Origin: Aphanomyces cochlioides
Lineage: Eukaryota; Oomycota; Saprolegniomycetes; Saprolegniales; Verrucalvaceae
Assembly (NCBI GenBank): GCA_019828595.1
Contig: JAHQRK010000018.1
Coordinates: 992,001 to 1,056,000 of the forward strand
DNA length: 64,000 nt
Direction: 5' to 3'
Shown here: piece after piece, positions 41,047-51,166 of the stretch
Position numbering within the stretch: the first letter of the stretch is position 1
How the letters are laid out: each line of letters starts with the position of its first letter
Translations under genes and position numbers: made by a program
Notes under the pieces: generated by a model
Database searches by the model: none
The model's input: only the letters and a program-made list of their open reading frames with translations
What the model was told of the DNA's origin: nothing

Positions 41047-41309
41047 TGTAACCGGGCGCAGAGGATATCAGGCGCGTGTGAACTGCGACTGAAGTGTAAG
41101 AGTGAATTAAAGTTAAAGCAACCTAAATCTCATTCCTGTCTTGTTTCTCGTTGGCTATCGCACAGTCTCACTAGGAGCTTCAACTTCTGTGGCCTCCCAA
41201 GGCCAGTCGTTCACACAGCAGAGCGCGGGGAACCGCTACTGCAGGGCGCCAGATCAATGCGCAGACCGCGCCCTCATCTTATGTACCTGCCAGACATGGC
41301 ACGGTTATA
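41047..41309 (-). repeat. 5' LTR (right)
   Basis: 263 bp, partner of 34389-34652. Differences include one-base substitutions near 41129 and 41166 and a small difference after the CTGCAGG word near 41245. Confidence 0.92.
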
Positions 41310-41821
41310 GGCACTATGACGCTTTGGATACTAAGAGCCAAAGTTTGTGGGACGCCAAGAGCAGGCGCTACAAGAATAGCTCCATGGACAGCTTGGTTTT
41401 CTCGCATGATTAGGTTGTTTGCCACGAGGCCACCCAGAGAATTGCCGATGAGGATACATTTGTCGACTATACTTCCTTGAAAGGTCGATTTCATGTCCGA
41501 CTTGGCAAACTCCGCGAACACTCCCGTGTCCTCGACCAGATTCTCAAACCGGTCAAAGTACACTTGTTCGCCTTCGCTTTGACCATGACCGACAAAGTCG
41601 TAAGCATACACGACCCATTTGGCGTCACTCAAGAACTCCAGCAACTCTTTGTATCGTGCGCTGTATTCACCAAGTCCATGGAGAAACACGACCAAGCCAA
41701 GCGCGACTTCTGTTTTTGGGAAGTGTCTTTGGTAGTACAAAGTCTGGCCACGCTTGTTCTTGAATGTTCCCGTGGTCTCGGAAGCCGTCATTCTCTTGTG
41801 AGCCTGGTCGTTGACTAGCAT
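41310..41821 (-). pseudogene. Monoacylglycerol-lipase-like gene, 5' part (split by retrotransposon)
   Basis: From the ATG at 41821 this is a serine-hydrolase N-terminus: VVFLHGLGEYSARY (oxyanion HG), VYAYDFVGHGQSEGE, and the nucleophile elbow GNSLGG where the serine is followed by Leu. The frame runs to SIQSVIVP and then enters the right LTR; the natural continuation is at 34383. Apart from the insertion this piece looks undamaged. Function was hydrolysis of monoacylglycerols or a similar ester. Confidence 0.85.
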
Positions 41822-42240
41822 ATATGGATCAGATTCTCATTGGCTTGATGGAATCCAATGAATGCGAGTCGAGGTGGCACGTCAAGAAGACGATCAGAGG
41901 AAGAATTAGCCTTCGAGCGGATGCATCAAACCATCCAGGTATCCGCTGTAGAGCTAGTGCTAGCTCAAAGCTGAACGACCAACTCCATTAAATTAGAAAC
42001 AAGTTATTGTGGATTCGCTAGAAATTTCCGAATTTGGATTCGTTTCTTGTATCAATCTCCAATCGCGCCAATACATTGGATGAATGAAAATTAGAACAGT
42101 ACTTTCTCCCATGGGAACTGTACTTTCTCTTAAATTTATTCAGCCAATCACAATCGCCTAAAATATTTATTAGCCAATGGCGTCGATTGGTGAATCGATC
42201 CGCCGGCGTGATTCGATTGAACGGGGTCTGGAAATTCGTA
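41822..42240. other. Intergenic between lipase paralogs
   Basis: A/T-rich with CCAAT/ATTGG words; no gene or repeat recognised. Confidence 0.4.
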
Positions 42241-42245
42241 ACAAA

Positions 42246-43241
42246 TCAACAATACCCAATGGGCTCAAAACGAGCATGAAGCCATGAGACGATGTGGTTG
42301 TAGACTGCTCCGCGATTAGCCTCGCTCAAGAGAGAATGACCCATTGCATCATATATCTTGAGCTCCTTGTCGACACTGCTTATGTCACGGTAATAATGAT
42401 TTATGCTGTCCGTGCAAACAACTTTCTCCAATGTTCCTAGGCAAAGCATGAGAGTAACAACGATGTGGCATGTACCGAGCACAATGAGTACAGGGAGATG
42501 AATATCTTTCTTGTGTGCGTCCAAATAATTAAACGCCAGCAGCGTCTCGTTTCCGACACGTGCACGGATAAGACCCTTGTAGACTAAGGGATCCTTCTCG
42601 CGTTCAGCAAGTACTTCAGCTTCTGCCGACAAATCTGGAGGATGCAAGTGTTACAACAAGCCATGTCAATCACACATACCACTCACTTGAACGGCAGGGA
42701 CAATTTCCCACTTGGGAATCCACTCCGAGAGTATCGAAGCAAAGTGAGCCTGGACATTCAAGACCAATGTTCGCGGGACATTAAGCCCAGGTGCACACAA
42801 CACGATCGCATCAATCGCGTGAGTCTTTCGTAAGACAGTCAAATTTGTCAGGAGTCCTCCAAACGATAAGCCCATCAGAATCAACTTGTTCACACGAGGA
42901 TGGGTCTCATGGACTTGAGCTTTCGCCAGCTTCAAAAATAAGTCAATGTCGTCGACGACGTCACCAAAGTGGTTGAAATACCCACGATCGCCTTCACTTC
43001 GGCCATGCCCAATTATGTCGAATGTATACACAGCAAAGCCTTCGTTCGCTAGCAATGTGAAGAGCTCGTTATATCTTGACGAATGTTCCAAGATCCCATG
43101 GAGGAACACCAGGATGCCGCGTAGATCTGTCTTCTCGGGAATGTTCTTTTGGTACCACAATGTCTCGTTTCGGTCGTTCACAAACGTCCCCGTGCTGTGT
43201 TCCAAGTTTCTCTTCGTCGTCTCTGCAACGTGTTCAGCCAT
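42246..43241 (-). CDS. Monoacylglycerol-lipase-like serine hydrolase
   Basis: ATG at 43241. Exon 1 has VFLHGILEHSSRY, FDIIGHGRSEGD and the nucleophile motif GLSFGG. After an intron (about 42625-42680) exon 2 begins DLSAEAEVLAER and, after a further intron of about 40 nt near 42430-42470, ends with GTLEKVV, IYDAMGHSLLSE (catalytic His) and VSWLHARFEPIGYC at 42246. The position of the usual catalytic Asp in GxxDxxV carries Glu. It is a tandem paralog of the retrotransposon-split gene and is likely the surviving member. Expected to cleave monoacylglycerol at lipid droplets or membranes; activity is uncertain because of the Glu. Confidence 0.82.
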
Positions 43242-43821
43242 CCTCCCGCTTGTCAAATCTTTGCAAATGTGGAAATGACCACTTTCTTAATGCCTAATTT
43301 CAACATCAAGTCCTAATTTTAAAAGTAAAATAGGACATATTGATAACAACTTGCTCTTTCACTGTCCGCCGCGTACTTTGACCGTTGTGAATACAAGAAT
43401 AGCTGTGAGAGGGCATTGAAATGCATAATGATCTTCGATATAAGACACAATAGGTCTCGATGCTTAAAGCCCTCCAATGGTTATTCCAATACAAGAAGGT
43501 TATCCTATTTAGGAATTTTTTGTCCTGACTGAAGATTGTTTACATCAACCCGGCCTGAGTTTGACGACCTTTTGGCGATCACCAGTGTTCCGTCTAAAAC
43601 AGACTGAACAAGACGGCAAGCTGAAGGCTAGACTACAGCTATTTTGCTGCATAATGTGTTTGGTACAGCGTCCACGTATAGAGAGTCAAAATCAATTCGT
43701 GGGTCGTACTGTTAAAGTTGACATTTCCTTATTGAAACTTCAACTTGAGATCATTTTATATGGAAGTTTGTATGCCAACGTTTTGGCCAGGCTCGAATAA
43801 ATGACATGAGTAGTCAACTCA
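43242..43821. other. Intergenic
   Basis: Contains one 79-codon plus-strand frame (43561-43800) without recognised homology; no other feature seen. Confidence 0.4.
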
Positions 43822-45231
43822 TCATCCTCGAGCAACTTTGTACTCCACGCGCATCTTCGTCAAGGCAGACGAGAGCATTTGCACTCGAATTCGATCCTTT
43901 TCCTGTAATCTACAATTTGTATGAGTCAATCGTTCCCAAGGAGAAACTTACAGATCAATCTTCCACTGTTTTCGAGTCTGAGGCGTTGATACATCAGGCT
44001 GACTCGACTTGAGCGTCTTCATTAAATCGTTCGAGACGTCGCAGCTAGCGAGCATGCTCACTTGCGGTTTCACATGCATCAAGAGCATCTCGTGAATGCC
44101 ACTCTCTGAGCTTTTTGAAGAATTAGGGGGATCCAATGTTGGCGGTTCACGTGCGATCACATCTGCGTGGGAGGCGACGAGCAGATGCATTCGCTCAAGC
44201 AACTCAGGCGCATCATATTGGCTTGCCGATGACAGGTTGTAAGCGTGCTGCTTCACTTTGCAACCAGTGCATGGCCTTGCATCAGCTGCAAAACGCTTGA
44301 CACCACAGCAACCGTAGCAACTCTCGTCCTTTGACACCTCGTCGTCGTTGTGATAGTAGCATTCATTGAGCTCTGTCGCTGTGAAATGGAGCCGACAGAC
44401 ATGACAATAAAGACATTGGACAGCTCCCCAAACCTTCCAGAATGCTTGACGAGCTGTGAACGAGATTGTGAGAGATTTAACCCATACGTCGAGCTTCCAG
44501 TCGGGTTTTGGGTCATGCGTTGCAATGACATTGCCAGCGATACCGACGGATTGCTTGGCGCGGCGGCATGTCAAGAATGATTCGTGTCCAGTAAAGTACA
44601 CGACACCACAATGAACGCAACACGCAACGCCATCTTGTTCCTTGAGGGATGAAACCATTCGATTCAATCGCTTGGAGTAAAGCTTGTAGCAAAGCTTGTC
44701 CTTGGTTGCTTCGATTCCATCAAGCTGTTCGAAAGAGCTCAAGTCGGCAATCTTCTCGAGAATTGCGTCAGAGATACAGAGTAAATCGCCAGGCATGTCC
44801 ACAACGTGTTCAAGATGCTGACTGATGAAAGTAACACACTCGGAAACGAGGAAGTCCATTTGTAGAAAGTCCGACGAGATGAGGATCGACGTAACATTCT
44901 CAATTCCAAGCGTCGAGTCGGAAACATTGCTCTCATCTGCATGGATGTAGCGAAAGAGCCATTCGAATATACTCACATCACAGTGTACTGAAATGTCAAT
45001 GTCTTCGTGGGCACTCGCATCGTTGAGGTAAGTTTTGAAGTACTTCATGTTGTCGAGGAGGAGCGTCTTGTTGCACACAAAGTCCTTGTTCACTTTGCGG
45101 ACTTCGTCGCACACATGGATGACAATCGTGTCTTCGTTGGTTTGGCCTGCAGTCTTGGGCCGCTGCATCGTTTCGACTGCTTCATCGAGCGAGACATTGG
45201 TGCGCAGAGAAACGCGCGACGCTTTGGACAT
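43822..45231 (-). CDS. BTB-domain protein similar to SANBR (KIAA1841)
   Basis: Exon 1 starts at the ATG at 45231 and covers about 425 residues. A short second exon (after an intron near 43905-43950) ends with MLSSALTKMRVEYKVARG at 43822. Residues about 35-140 form a variant BTB fold in the KIAA1841 style: VCDEVRKVNKDFVCNKTLLL, NMKYFKTYL, IDISVHCDVSIFEWLFRYI. A cysteine-rich part with several CxxC pairs follows (CCVHCGVVYFTG, CLYCHVCRLHFT, CYGCCGVKRF), probably binding zinc. Animal SANBR regulates class-switch recombination through chromatin; here only the BTB and Cys-rich parts are seen, no SANT domain. Nuclear regulatory role inferred. Confidence 0.8.
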
Positions 45232-45431
45232 GAAAGATCTCCGATGGAAATACAGAACCAAAAATCATTTCTTTACTCATTTAAATTTTATGGAAATTGC
45301 AATAATCATTTATTCATTTAAAAGGCTATTTTTTATGAAAATTGATCAAATTTGGAAATTCTCTGCATCCACGCTGATGGCGCCAACTTGGACAGGACGA
45401 CAAAGGAGGAACCAAAAGACCACATAAATTC

Positions 45432-47266
45432 TTACGCATTATTATTGCCATGGTCCGATTGATCACGCTGGACACTTCTTGCTGACAGCGGTGGAAGTTT
45501 GATCGTCTTCGGAGATACATCACCGAGACGCTTGACAGACTGTGGCGCTGTTGCAATCCTCCGAAGCTCAGGTCTTTTTTTGATCGTGGGAAAACCTCCA
45601 TCAGCAAGAGATTTCACAGCAGCTAGAGTGTTTGGACTTTGAGGAGACATGGCACTTGGCAACAGTTTCTTGTCCGAACATGGACTCGACGCTCTTGGGC
45701 TACAAGGACCATGAGAAGAGAATGATCAGTGCATGCTCTTACGTCGACGGAGACGTGAGAGGATCGTCCACTGCTGGATTTGAGTCGTCAAGTGAAGTTT
45801 GATGCTATTGGAAGTCCAGTTGAACTCTCGATCGGGTGGATGGGCACTGTACCTTCGATGATTTGATCTTTGGAGTGCTTTTTTCTTGGTTGGTAACATT
45901 CGTGTTGAGCGGCAGTGGCTCCAACTTGATCGGCTTCTTAGCTTTACGGTGTTTGACGTCGCCAATATTGTCATGGGTCAAGATGGATCGAATCCTCGAC
46001 TTTGGCATGTCATCCACATGAGGATGTACCGGCTTGGCAGACAAATCCGTCTACAAATGCTGTGTTGTCTTGGTTTGAAGTGCAATCTTACGATCGATCG
46101 AGGAGAGTTTATACTATTCGCATCACTGTCCACTTCGGGAGACGTCGGGTGGCTCTTTGGTGAGTCCACAGCTGTGCGTCGCGACTTTTTAAGTTTGCGG
46201 ACAGACTTCAAGAAAGCGCTATGAAGCAAATCGCCAGCTTCAGGTCTTTTTGCTGGATCTCGTTGAAAGCACGACTGGACAAATGCAATTGCCTGGGACA
46301 GATCCAAAGTAAAAAAGCAGTTCGACGGCGGCAAACCTCAGGCGGAAGATCGTCGGGGACTTGAGGAGTCGAGTCGCTCGACACGATCTTGTACATGGCT
46401 GTGAGTGGATTGCTGTACTCTTGCCATGGTGTCCGCCCTGTGAGCATTTCCAGCACGGTGCAGCCCAAGCTCCATATGTCAGCCTTCATCCATCTAGACA
46501 AATCATTCGGCGATGATGTTTTCAATTTTTCGTTTGCCCTTACCCTTCGCTTGTTTGTTGCTCCTTGATTACCTCAGGGGCCATCCAATGCGGCGTTCCC
46601 TTAAGACCTCCGACGACTGAAATGCTGCCGATTTCCTTCAATGCCCCAAAGTCTGCTAATTTGATCTGTGATTGATCCTCGGACAAGAGCACATTGGCGC
46701 TTTTGATATCTCTGGAAGCAATTTTCATGGGTTGTCGTTGATTCAAACTTTACCGGTGGGCAATGCGATGTTCGTGGAGAAATTGCACGGCACGGAGGAG
46801 CTGCCACGTGTAATTCTTCGTTCGCTCCAAGGTCAAACTGCCTCCAACAGCTCGAATATATGCACTCAACGATCCTCCAGGCATAAACTCCATCGAGATT
46901 TCAAGAGTGCGTTTTTTCTGCTTGACGCCATGATACTGGACGATGTGTTTATGCTGCAAGCTCTTCATGACTGTTGCCTCACTCATCAAAGCTTCCTATA
47001 TGTTGACATTGAGTTGAAGTCTTTTGCGGAGTTTTGGTACAATCTCATGGTCTGACAATCCCTTGGTGTTGATCTCTTTGATTGCGACTGTCCGTCCTGT
47101 GGCAGCCTCGACGCATCGATAGACCGTCCCTTGAGCTCTACACACACTTTGAGCCTCAGCGTGAAGACTAAGGGACTCACCCTTGGCCAATCTTCTCTTT
47201 CTCATGCCATCTCTTGTGGGACTGCGTTGGACTCTTCGAGGGTGATGCCGTGTCGTACCCATCCAT
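45432..47266 (-). CDS. MAPKKK/STE11-like protein kinase
   Basis: The ATG at 47266 gives MDGYDTASPSKSPTQS, then KIGQGAQGTVYRCV (glycine loop, across an intron near 47140-47186), TVAIKEI (Lys), KSLQHKHIVQYHGV, EFMPGGSLSAYIR, ASRDIKSANVLL (HRD-like SRD after an intron), KLADFGALKEI (DFG), GTPHWMAPEVIKE, DIWSLGCTVLEMLTGRTPW and a subdomain XI equivalent FQRDPAKRPEAGDLL. These are features of MEKK/STE11 kinases. The C-terminal part (about 150 residues, several introns) is Ser/Lys-rich and ends at about 45432. HRD at the intron border reads AHR|SRD, so the splice is uncertain. Probably an upstream MAP-kinase-cascade kinase. Diverges from the kinase-PP2C gene with about 350 bases between starts. Confidence 0.85.
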
Positions 47267-47620
47267 CGCCTCGCGTTTGTCTTCTCAACGAGAACAAAGT
47301 GTTGTACCTAAATTAAGATATGGGCTAGTCATTCGCGTCAGTTTCGCTACGAAGCACAGCGATAAAGACTTTGCAATTTGCAATTTCAAGCAGCGATCAA
47401 TCGAAGAACAATTCATAGGACACCAAGAAAGACGTCACTGAGTTGCCTCATTAGCTTCACTCTCAATCGAGGAAACTACAACAATCGGAAATGAGAAGAA
47501 GGTGGTGGCGCTTAGCCTGGCCATACTGAAACTGCCTCTTGAAACGTCTGCAAGTTGTACGAGGTGAGGTAGTGGTTGCGCCATGGCTTTGGCCCTCTTA
47601 CCTTGCACTAAGTGAAGACG
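47267..47620. promoter_or_regulatory. Divergent intergenic region between two kinase genes
   Basis: A 354-bp gap between the start codons of the MAPKKK-like gene (minus) and the kinase-PP2C gene (plus), so it must hold both promoters. No TATA-like or TATCCGGA motif was found. Confidence 0.45.
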
Positions 47621-50600
47621 ATGGGATGTAATAGCAGCACTGCGAGACCACAGGCTGCAGTTGCTGCGGATGCCAGTCTTGTTCGTGAAGAAGTAGTCGC
47701 TACCGTTGATCCAGCCAGACCACAGAGCCCTAACCGAGCAACGATCACGACTGAATTTGTCAAGCATATTGTCAAGGATGACCTAGCCAGCATGTCTGTT
47801 GATGAATCTATTGTCCAGCCCGATGCTTCGCTCAAAATCGGGAGTGACATGAACCGTGTCGAAACTCCACCCAATTCTACGACTGAAAATCGTCGAGATG
47901 AGCGACCTCCAACTCCTCGTGGCGTTCATCGAGTACCTTCAGGTGGACGAGGAAGAGGACGAGGGCAATTGATCATTCCAGTTGCTCGTAGTCCCCCTCC
48001 AGGACGAGGGCGAGGCAGTTTTGTAGCAATTGAAACAAGGAAACCGATTGAATCTCCAAGACAATCGAATACTACAAACCCATCAAAGCGCGACATGGTG
48101 CCACTGTGGCGACGTGCAAATGAAGCTGAGCTGGACAGCTTGATGAATATAAGTCAAATCGAAAATGTCGAGTCAGTTGCAGACGATGCCTCTGATAGCT
48201 GTGGCTCGGACGGTGCAGCAACTGACTGGCTTGCAACTAGCTCGGCTGCTATACAAGCCACAAAAGACGACGATGAATCGGAGTCGGATGGAGGAGTTGA
48301 TGAAGTTCACGACTGGCTCGAAACCTCAAAAAAAGTTACATCGGTTGCAGATGAAACAAGTCCACCTACAATAACAACACACGAAACGTCGACGGCAGAC
48401 GGAACGATTACCGTCAAGCGAAGTAATCCGACTATGACATCTTCGCCAGATACCATTCCAAAACCTCCAAGCTTCAAGCCAAAGCTCGTTGTTCGACAAA
48501 TGTCAGCTGGAATCCCTACACAACCTGTACCAGCGTCACCAACCCAGCCAGGTATGTTGTTGTACTCGCAAATTCCATTTTGACGCAGATGTAGCTGGGA
48601 TTCGAGACACGACGGTGGTCAAAAAGAAGAAAGCTGAGCTCCCGACACATAACCTCCCGCACCCGAAGCCGATTTCAGGAGATTGGCTCAACTCTCGGAC
48701 GATGATTAACAATTACATCATCCTGGAAACACTTGGTGTCGGTAGTTATGCCGAAGTAAAGCTCTGCAAGGAGAAGACAACTGGTCAGCTGTTTGCAATG
48801 AAATTTATTGACCGCGATATCATGCATAAGCATTCTAAATTGGGGAAACAGACCGACAATCTCATGGATATCAAGCGTGAAATTGCCATCATGAAGAAAC
48901 TCAATCATCCAAATGTTCTACGGCTCTACGAAGTCATGGACGATCCCCACATGAACAAACTCTTTCTTGTCCTCGAGTACATGCAGCTTGGGGATTTACT
49001 TAGCTTCAAGAAATCCCAAAAGAAACTCTCAGGCGTCGCTCCACCCTCCGATACAATCTGCGAGCCCATGTCAGGTCGTGAGCTACATGGCGTGGCTCTT
49101 CAAGTCCTTCTTGGTCTCATTTATCTCCACGAGCAAAATATAGTTCACGGAGATCTAAAGCCGCAGAATCTCCTCATCGGGGAACGTGGCATTGTCAAGA
49201 TTGCCGATTTTGGAATTTCTCAAAATTTGTATGGTAGTAAGCAAAAACTGCTGGAGGCAATGGGGACGCCTGCCTTCATGTCCCCAGAAATGTGTTCAGG
49301 AGCTCAGTGTACGTTGGCAATCTGTAATTTCAGTCAACTCACCGAAATACGTGGCTAGATTCCGGACAACTGGCTGATGTATGGGCATTTGGAGCCACGT
49401 TATTTATGCTCAAGTTTGGAAACCCACCGTTTGTGGCGAAGAGTGCGCTTCAAGTGTTTGACAGGATTCAAAATGATCCGCTAGTATTTCCAAGTCCAAT
49501 CGACCCAGCGCTGGCTGATATCTTGTCTGGCATTCTAACAAAGGATCCAACTAAACGCTTGGGACTTCACGAAGTTATGATCCATCCGTGGATAACAAAG
49601 GAACGAGCTCCATTGGATCGTCGCCTACGCCCCCCGCAGTTGCGACCTTCAGCCACATCAGTCCCAATTACAGTCTCGGTAGACGAAATCAACAGTGCTA
49701 TCCATGAGTCCCCAACGCCAAGTACTCCACATTCTCCTCCCTTTGGCCCACCACTTAGCCCGTGTACTCCCCAAAGAATGAGCCCACATCCATCTCATTT
49801 ACACCACAAACTGGAACCTGTTGATACGAGACCCCCGAGTCCGAAACGAGGCCCAGAGCTCCATGCGCTCCACGAACAGGGAAGCAATAGACGAAGGCTT
49901 ACGCTGCCGTCAAGCAAGCGTAAACTCACACTTACCAGTGAAGAGACTGACTACCGATCGGAGCGATTTGCTCAAAAGCGTAGCCACCAAAAGCTTGTAG
50001 CTACTAGTGGCAACCACGACACAGAGGCTTCCACAGATGACGTAGTCGACGATGATGATATTCTCGACCAGGACGATGCTGAGGCAATTTCCCAATCTGC
50101 GAATGGACTAGACGAGCTCCTCCTTACCACTTTGGCTCCAACTAGTCACACAGTTCTTCACAAAATCCCATCCGACCATTCAGCACCTCATGATACAGCA
50201 CAATCAATTGTTGAGCCCGCAAATAACACCCTGCTTGGCATTTCAATTGGAGTGTCTTCCATGCAAGGCCGTCGTAGTACACAAGAAGATCGATGGATCA
50301 TCATGCCTGACGTTCAAGCTATATTTGAAGCAAACAAGCATGCCGATGCTTCCTTCGGGACAAAGGTGGCATATGTTGGCCTGTATGATGGCCACGGTGG
50401 TGATGCTTGTGCGTCACTCCTAAAAGAACGACTGCACATTGAGTTACTCCACCGAGTAGACTTCATTCAGCCTAATTTGAGTACGATCGCACCTGCTATT
50501 CAACAGACTTGCCTGGACATTGACACAGGAATCTGCGATGAACTCTACGCACTTGACAGCCCTAGCGGCTCGACTGCCACGTTTTGCGTGATTGACGGCA

Positions 50601-51166
50601 CGTCAGCAAAACCCCGTCTTGTCGTGGGTCATGTTGGTGACTGTCGAGCATTGTTGTGTCGAAAAGGCCGTCGCGGCTTTGTTCCCCTCACCAAAGACCA
50701 CCGATGTTCAACCCAAGACGAACATGATCGCGTCGTTGCTACGGGCGGTGTTGTGATAAACAATCGCGTCAATGGTGTACTTGGAATTACTCGTACATTT
50801 GGCGATTTAGAATTCAAAGGCAGAGAGCTCAAGGCGACGCAACAAGCCGCAGCTGTGTATTCACAAGAGTGTGTCGGCACGGTACTCCATGCCCTGCCTG
50901 ATGTCGTGATTGTCGATATCCATCCGATGGACGAATTTTTGCTCCTTGCTTGCGATGGAATCTGGGAGGTCATGAGCAATGATGCTGCAGTCGAATTTGT
51001 ATCAGAGCGTCTCGCAGTCCATGGAAATATTCATGTGGCCGCAGATGAGCTAGCCCATGAAGCACTCCGTCTCATGTCTAGTGACAACGTGACAGTCCTC
51101 CTCGTGCATTTAAATATCTCCAAGCAAACGACGTCGACTCTCAAGACTAACAAGACTAATATTTAA
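47621..51166 (+). CDS. Bifunctional protein: CaMKK/LKB1-like kinase fused to PP2C phosphatase
   Basis: Three exons (47621-48551, 48589-49308, 49359-51166) join in frame to 1152 residues. The start MGCNSSTA fits N-myristoylation with an adjacent Cys for palmitoylation. Residues 1-310 are low-complexity with RGRGRG repeats. Kinase, about 345-650: LGVGSYAEVKLC, LFAMKFID, REIAIMKKLNHPNV, HGDLKPQNLLI (Gly for Arg of HRD), IADFGIS, GTPAFMSPEM, DVWAFGATLFMLKFG. Linker, about 650-850, has Ser-Pro and acidic parts. PP2C, about 850-1135: QGRRSTQEDRW, GLYDGHGGDAC, GSTATFCVI, GHVGDCRALLC, VLGITRTFGDL, LLLACDGIWEVM, SSDNVTVLLV; all metal ligands are present. The kinase C-lobe and PP2C share one uninterrupted 1.8-kb frame, so the fusion is not a model artefact. 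Probably a membrane-tethered signalling protein opposing or auto-regulating its own phosphorylation. Confidence 0.92.

Larger units (their letters stand above)
34389..41309 (-). mobile_element. Ty3/gypsy chromovirus LTR retrotransposon
   Basis: A 6921-bp element oriented on the minus strand: 5' LTR 41047-41309, gag, broken pol, 3' LTR 34389-34652, with a 5-bp duplication. A purine tract GTGGGAGGA lies directly before the 3' LTR (minus strand). Domain order protease-RT-RNaseH-integrase plus a chromodomain-like end places it among chromoviruses. Its base composition is visibly richer in G+C than the surrounding genes. gag starts only about 30 bases from the 5' LTR and I see no usual TGG-type primer site. 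LTRs differ at roughly eight positions in 264, so the insertion is not brand new. It splits a lipase exon. Confidence 0.93.
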
